Position numbers and translations under genes: made by a program. The notes under the pieces are model-generated. The model was not told the origin of the DNA, made no database searches, and saw nothing but the letters and a program-made list of their open reading frames with translations. Below are positions 60,654-64,000 of a stretch of DNA of 64,000 nucleotides, piece by piece. The stretch is from Myxococcus stipitatus (lineage in GTDB: Bacteria; Myxococcota; Myxococcia; Myxococcales; Myxococcaceae): contig NZ_CP147913.1 of assembly GCF_037414475.1 (NCBI RefSeq), positions 9,930,501 to 9,994,500 on the forward strand, in the 5' to 3' direction. The first letter of the stretch is position 1, and every line of letters begins with the position of its first letter.

Positions 60654-63600
60654 ATGTTCAGCGCACTCGCAACCTTCGAACTGCGGCGCCGGGTCAAGAT
60701 GATCTCGACCTGGGTCTACGCCGCCGTCCTGGCGGGGGCCGGCCTCCTGCTCATGCTGGCCGCGGGAGGTGTCTTCAGGGGCGTGGCGGCGAACTCGGGC
60801 TCCGAGCGTGTGCTCGTCAACAGCCCTCACGCGCTCTACGGCACCATCAACGGCATCGCCCTCTTCGGTCTGTTCATGGTGGCGGCGGTCTTCGGGCAGG
60901 CCGCGCACCAGGACTTCGGCCACAAGACCTGGATGCTGGTCTTCACCAAGAACGTGAAGAAGGCACCGTACCTGCTCGGCCGGTTCCTGGGGGCCTACGT
61001 CTTCAGCGCGGTGTTGCTGCTCACGCTGGTGCCCGGCCTGCTCGCGGGGACCCTGGGCGTGTGGATGGTCGACAAGACGCAACTGGCGCCGCATCAGACA
61101 TTCGCTTACGTCTGGCCGTATCTCGTGGGCGTCTGGCCCACGTTGTTCTTCGCGGGGAGCGTGTTCTTCTCCCTGGCCGCGCTCACGCGCCGCATGGCCC
61201 CGGTGTACGTGGGCGTGGTGGTGCTGGTGCTCGGCTATGTGGTGCTCAGCTCCCTCATGTCGGACCTGTCGAACCGGTCCATGGGCTCGCTGCTGGACCC
61301 CTTCGGGTTCATCACCTTCGAGAACGTCGCGCGGTACTGGACCCCCGCGGAGCGCAACCGCGACCTCATTCCCTTCACGGGCGCGCTGCTCGCCAACCGG
61401 CTCTTGTGGTGCACGGCCGGCGTGCTGCTCCTGGGTCTCACCGTCGCGCGCTTCCGCACCGACGTGGAGGAACACGGGGGGAGCGGGCACGCCCACCAGG
61501 CCGAGGAGTCCTCCGCGGCGCTCGCCCTCCCCGTCGTCACCGCCACCCCCAGCGTCCAGAGCTGGGTTCGGACGGCGGCCAGTTCCGCGTGGCTGGCCTT
61601 CCGCGACGTGTACCGCTCACCGGTGTACTGGTCCTTCGTGGTCGCGGGCCTGGGCACCGTCATCCTCTACATGTCCATCATCAAGGACATGTATGGGACC
61701 GCCACCCTGCCGTTGACGTGGCAGGTCCTGGAGCGGGCCACGGATGCCTTCCGGCCCTTCGTGCTCATCCTCATCACCTTCTACGCCGGTGAGCTGGTGT
61801 GGAAGGAGCGTGACGCGGGACTGGGCGACATCGTCGATGCGACGCGTGCGCCCACCTGGGTCGGATACTCCGCGAAGCTCGGGTCCCTGCTGCTGGTCGC
61901 GCTCTCGCTCCGGGTCACCGTCGCATTGGCGGCGCTCGTCACCCAGGTCACACGAGGGTTCTTCGATATCGAGGGGTCGCAGTACTTCACCAGCATCCTG
62001 CTGGTCGACTTCTCGCACGACCTCCTGATGTGCGTGCTCGCCTTCGTGGCGCAGGTCATCATCCACCACAAGTACCTGGCGTACCTGGTCATGGTGCTCC
62101 ACTTCGCCATGCAGGCCGCGCTGAACCTCGTGGGCGTGGAGGACCGCCTGGTCCGCTATGCCTCCGGCCCCTCCGTGCCGTACTCGGACATGAATGGCTA
62201 TGGCCCCTTCCTGGGTGCAGTCGCCTGGTACCGGCTCTACTGGTCCAGCATGGCCGTGCTGCTGCTCGCCGTGGGCGCGATGCTCGTTGTCCGTGGACGC
62301 GGCACCGCATGGAAGGAGCGGCTGCTCCAGGCTCGAGCCCGTCGCACCACGGGCTGGAAGTGGAGCGTCGCGGTGGCCGCGCTCGTGTTCGTGGGCACGG
62401 GCGCGTTCCTCACGTACCACACGCGCGTCCTCAATCCCTACGAGACGGAGAAGGACAGCGAGCGGATGACGGCTCGCTACGAGAAGGAATACAAGTCGTT
62501 CGCCGCCCTGCCCCATCCGCGCGTCACGGATGTGGATGTCACGTTCCACATCCACCCGAAGGAGCGGCGCGTGGAGGCCCTGGGCACCTACCGCGTGCGG
62601 AACAAGACCGAGCAGCCCATCTCGAAGGTGCTCCTGTCCCTGTCTCGCGACGCCCGGGTGCGCAAGCTGACACTGGCGGGCATCGAGCAGCCCTCGAAAC
62701 ACGACGAGCCCCTGGGCCTCTACGTCTACGAGCTCACCACGCCGCTGTCACCCGGGGCCGAAGCGGACCTCGTCTTCGACCTGGAGTTCGCGCCGTCCGT
62801 GCTGGTGCATGGCTCGGTTCGCCCGGACATCGCCGAGAACGGCACGTTCTTCCACAGCACCCACCTGCCCACGCTGGGCTACCAGGCGGAGCTGGAGCTG
62901 GAGGAGGACGGAGACCGCAAGGAGTACGGGCTCGCGCCGAAGGAGCGGATGGCGGACCGCGACGACCCGAAGGCCAAGGCCAACAACTACATCACCGCGG
63001 ACGCGGACTTCGTCACCTTCCGGGCCACGGTGAGCACGTCTCCGGACCAGATCGCTGTCGCCCCGGGCTACCTGGAGAAGGAGTGGACCGAGGGTGACCG
63101 GCGCTTCTTCCGCTACGCCATGGACCAGCCCATCCTCAAGTTCTACTCCGTGCTGTCCGCGCGCTACGCCGTGGCCCGCGACACCTGGAATGGCGTGGCG
63201 CTGGAGATCTATCACCACCCCAAGCACGTCTATAACCTGGACCGGATGATGCGCGGCATGAAGGACGCGCTCGCGTACTGCTCGGAGAACTTCGGGCCCT
63301 ACCAGCACCGGCAGGCGCGCATCCTCGAGTTCCCTCGCTACGGCAGCTTCGCCCAGTCCTTCCCCAACACGATTCCGTACTCGGAAGCCGTCGGCTTCGT
63401 CGCCCAAGTGCGCGATGGCCATCCCGACGACCTGGACTACCCGTACTACGTCACCGCGCATGAGATTGCCCACCAGTGGTGGGCCCATCAAGTGGTGGCC
63501 GCGAACGCCCAGGGCGCCACCATGACGTCGGAGACGCTGGCCCAGTACTCCGCGCTCATGGTGATGAAGAAGCTCTACGGGCCGACAAAGATGAAGCGCT

Positions 63601-64000
63601 TCCTCCGGTACGAACTGGACAAGTACCTCGTCGGCCGCGCCTTCGAGCGGCAGAAGGAGATGCCCCTGTCCCGCGTGGAGAACCAGCCGTACATCCACTA
63701 CCAGAAGGGCAGCCTCGCCATGTACGCGCTGCAGGACTTCATCGGCGAGGAGCGGGTCAACCGCGCCTTGAAGCGCTACGTGGAGAAGGTCCGCTTCAAG
63801 GGGCCTCCGTACACGGGCTCCACGGAGCTGATGGGCTTCCTGCGCGAGGAGACGCCGCCGGAGTACCAGTACCTCATGGAGGACCTCTTCGACACCATCA
63901 CGCTCTATGACAACCGCGTGTTGTCAGCGACGACGCGACCGAACTCGAAGGACGGCTGGGACGTCACCCTCAAGATCCTCGCCAAGAAGTACCGGAGCGA
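60654..64000 (+). CDS. ABC permease fused to M1-family metallopeptidase, 3' end outside window
   Basis: At least 1115 residues and still open at the window end. The N-terminus (about 1-590) is a polytopic ABC-2 type permease in two blocks of about six segments separated by a Glu/His-rich loop. From about residue 610 the chain is an M1 gluzincin peptidase domain: HEIAHQWW (zinc His936 and His940, catalytic E937), then E960 in MTSETLAQY after 19 residues. The gluzincin consensus is usually given as 18 residues between the second His and the Glu. The peptidase should lie outside the membrane. Permease-M1 fusions are known in several phyla; the substrate is unknown. Confidence 0.92.
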   Translation, partial: MFSALATFELRRRVKMISTWVYAAVLAGAGLLLMLAAGGVFRGVAANSGSERVLVNSPHALYGTINGIALFGLFMVAAVFGQAAHQDFGHKTWMLVFTKNVKKAPYLLGRFLGAYVFSAVLLLTLVPGLLAGTLGVWMVDKTQLAPHQTFAYVWPYLVGVWPTLFFAGSVFFSLAALTRRMAPVYVGVVVLVLGYVVLSSLMSDLSNRSMGSLLDPFGFITFENVARYWTPAERNRDLIPFTGALLANRLLWCTAGVLLLGLTVARFRTDVEEHGGSGHAHQAEESSAALALPVVTATPSVQSWVRTAASSAWLAFRDVYRSPVYWSFVVAGLGTVILYMSIIKDMYGTATLPLTWQVLERATDAFRPFVLILITFYAGELVWKERDAGLGDIVDATRAPTWVGYSAKLGSLLLVALSLRVTVALAALVTQVTRGFFDIEGSQYFTSILLVDFSHDLLMCVLAFVAQVIIHHKYLAYLVMVLHFAMQAALNLVGVEDRLVRYASGPSVPYSDMNGYGPFLGAVAWYRLYWSSMAVLLLAVGAMLVVRGRGTAWKERLLQARARRTTGWKWSVAVAALVFVGTGAFLTYHTRVLNPYETEKDSERMTARYEKEYKSFAALPHPRVTDVDVTFHIHPKERRVEALGTYRVRNKTEQPISKVLLSLSRDARVRKLTLAGIEQPSKHDEPLGLYVYELTTPLSPGAEADLVFDLEFAPSVLVHGSVRPDIAENGTFFHSTHLPTLGYQAELELEEDGDRKEYGLAPKERMADRDDPKAKANNYITADADFVTFRATVSTSPDQIAVAPGYLEKEWTEGDRRFFRYAMDQPILKFYSVLSARYAVARDTWNGVALEIYHHPKHVYNLDRMMRGMKDALAYCSENFGPYQHRQARILEFPRYGSFAQSFPNTIPYSEAVGFVAQVRDGHPDDLDYPYYVTAHEIAHQWWAHQVVAANAQGATMTSETLAQYSALMVMKKLYGPTKMKRFLRYELDKYLVGRAFERQKEMPLSRVENQPYIHYQKGSLAMYALQDFIGEERVNRALKRYVEKVRFKGPPYTGSTELMGFLREETPPEYQYLMEDLFDTITLYDNRVLSATTRPNSKDGWDVTLKILAKKYRS

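Overview
The window is a very G+C-rich, densely coded bacterial chromosome segment, most likely from a myxobacterium of the Myxococcaceae. The evidence is several sigma-54 enhancer-binding proteins (one with an FHA domain), Ser/Thr kinases fused to other signalling domains, an AgmX/GltJ-type GYF protein, large lipoproteins with the Cys-rich signature CxSDADCxxxxVCxxxxC, and extensive use of GTG and TTG starts. I see no rRNA, tRNA, CRISPR array, insertion sequence or phage gene. Long stop-free antisense frames are common because of the base composition and are not annotated.

Layout. 1-5286: a truncated membrane protein, an FHA-GAF-sigma54 activator and two lipoproteins in one run, then a small membrane protein. 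5370-9425 (minus): a TPR protein with a strong terminator, an outer-membrane barrel protein preceded by a 51-residue gene, and mutL. 9528-12550: an SDR-family epimerase coupled to an acyltransferase with an unusual N-terminal extension. 12625-16211 (minus): FHA-GGDEF cyclase and a large lipoprotein. 16390-18329: DciA/DUF721 protein overlapping a CAP-domain protein. 18404-21129: a small Cys protein and a lytic transglycosylase. 21141-23909 (minus): accA-hisC-cmk. 24012-26682: a TPR protein facing a duplicated ArsA/Get3 ATPase. 26959-29177: a two-component pair. 29365-33136: dCMP deaminase, serine protease, prkA. 33477-36975: a lidless Hsp70 converging on a kinase-receiver-cyclase fusion. 37151-41043: carotenoid oxygenase and a CrtI-type desaturase. 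41188-46506: a 1772-residue pseudokinase-AAA-GAF-histidine kinase. 46584-49689: clpX and two more minus-strand genes. 49734-52295: truA, a ribbon-helix-helix regulator, a barrel protein and larE. 52397-55751 (minus): a sulfur-transfer region. 55877-58454: lipoprotein and a NarL-type two-component pair. 58474-64000: GH5 hydrolase, then an ABC ATPase and a permease-M1 peptidase fusion that runs off the window.

The most unusual locus is the tight five-gene operon 55751-53373: a MoeB/ThiF-type E1 enzyme, a TusA-family protein, a ThiS/MoaD-type carrier ending in Gly-Gly, a second E1-like protein, and a JAMM metalloprotease. The two E1 paralogues look complementary. The first has the ATP-binding, Lys and Cys residues but a shortened N-terminal arm. 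The second keeps the RYSRQ arm that supplies the trans-acting Arg in MoeB but has lost the glycine loop, the ribose-binding Asp and the Lys. This resembles the active/inactive division of eukaryotic heterodimeric E1s. A CysC-like kinase and LarE lie just downstream on the same strand, so the region as a whole handles activated sulfur.

A second theme is signalling proteins with altered or combined domains: a kinase-receiver-cyclase fusion, a pseudokinase hybrid, a histidine kinase with a degraded ATPase domain, and a MutL with an eroded nuclease site.
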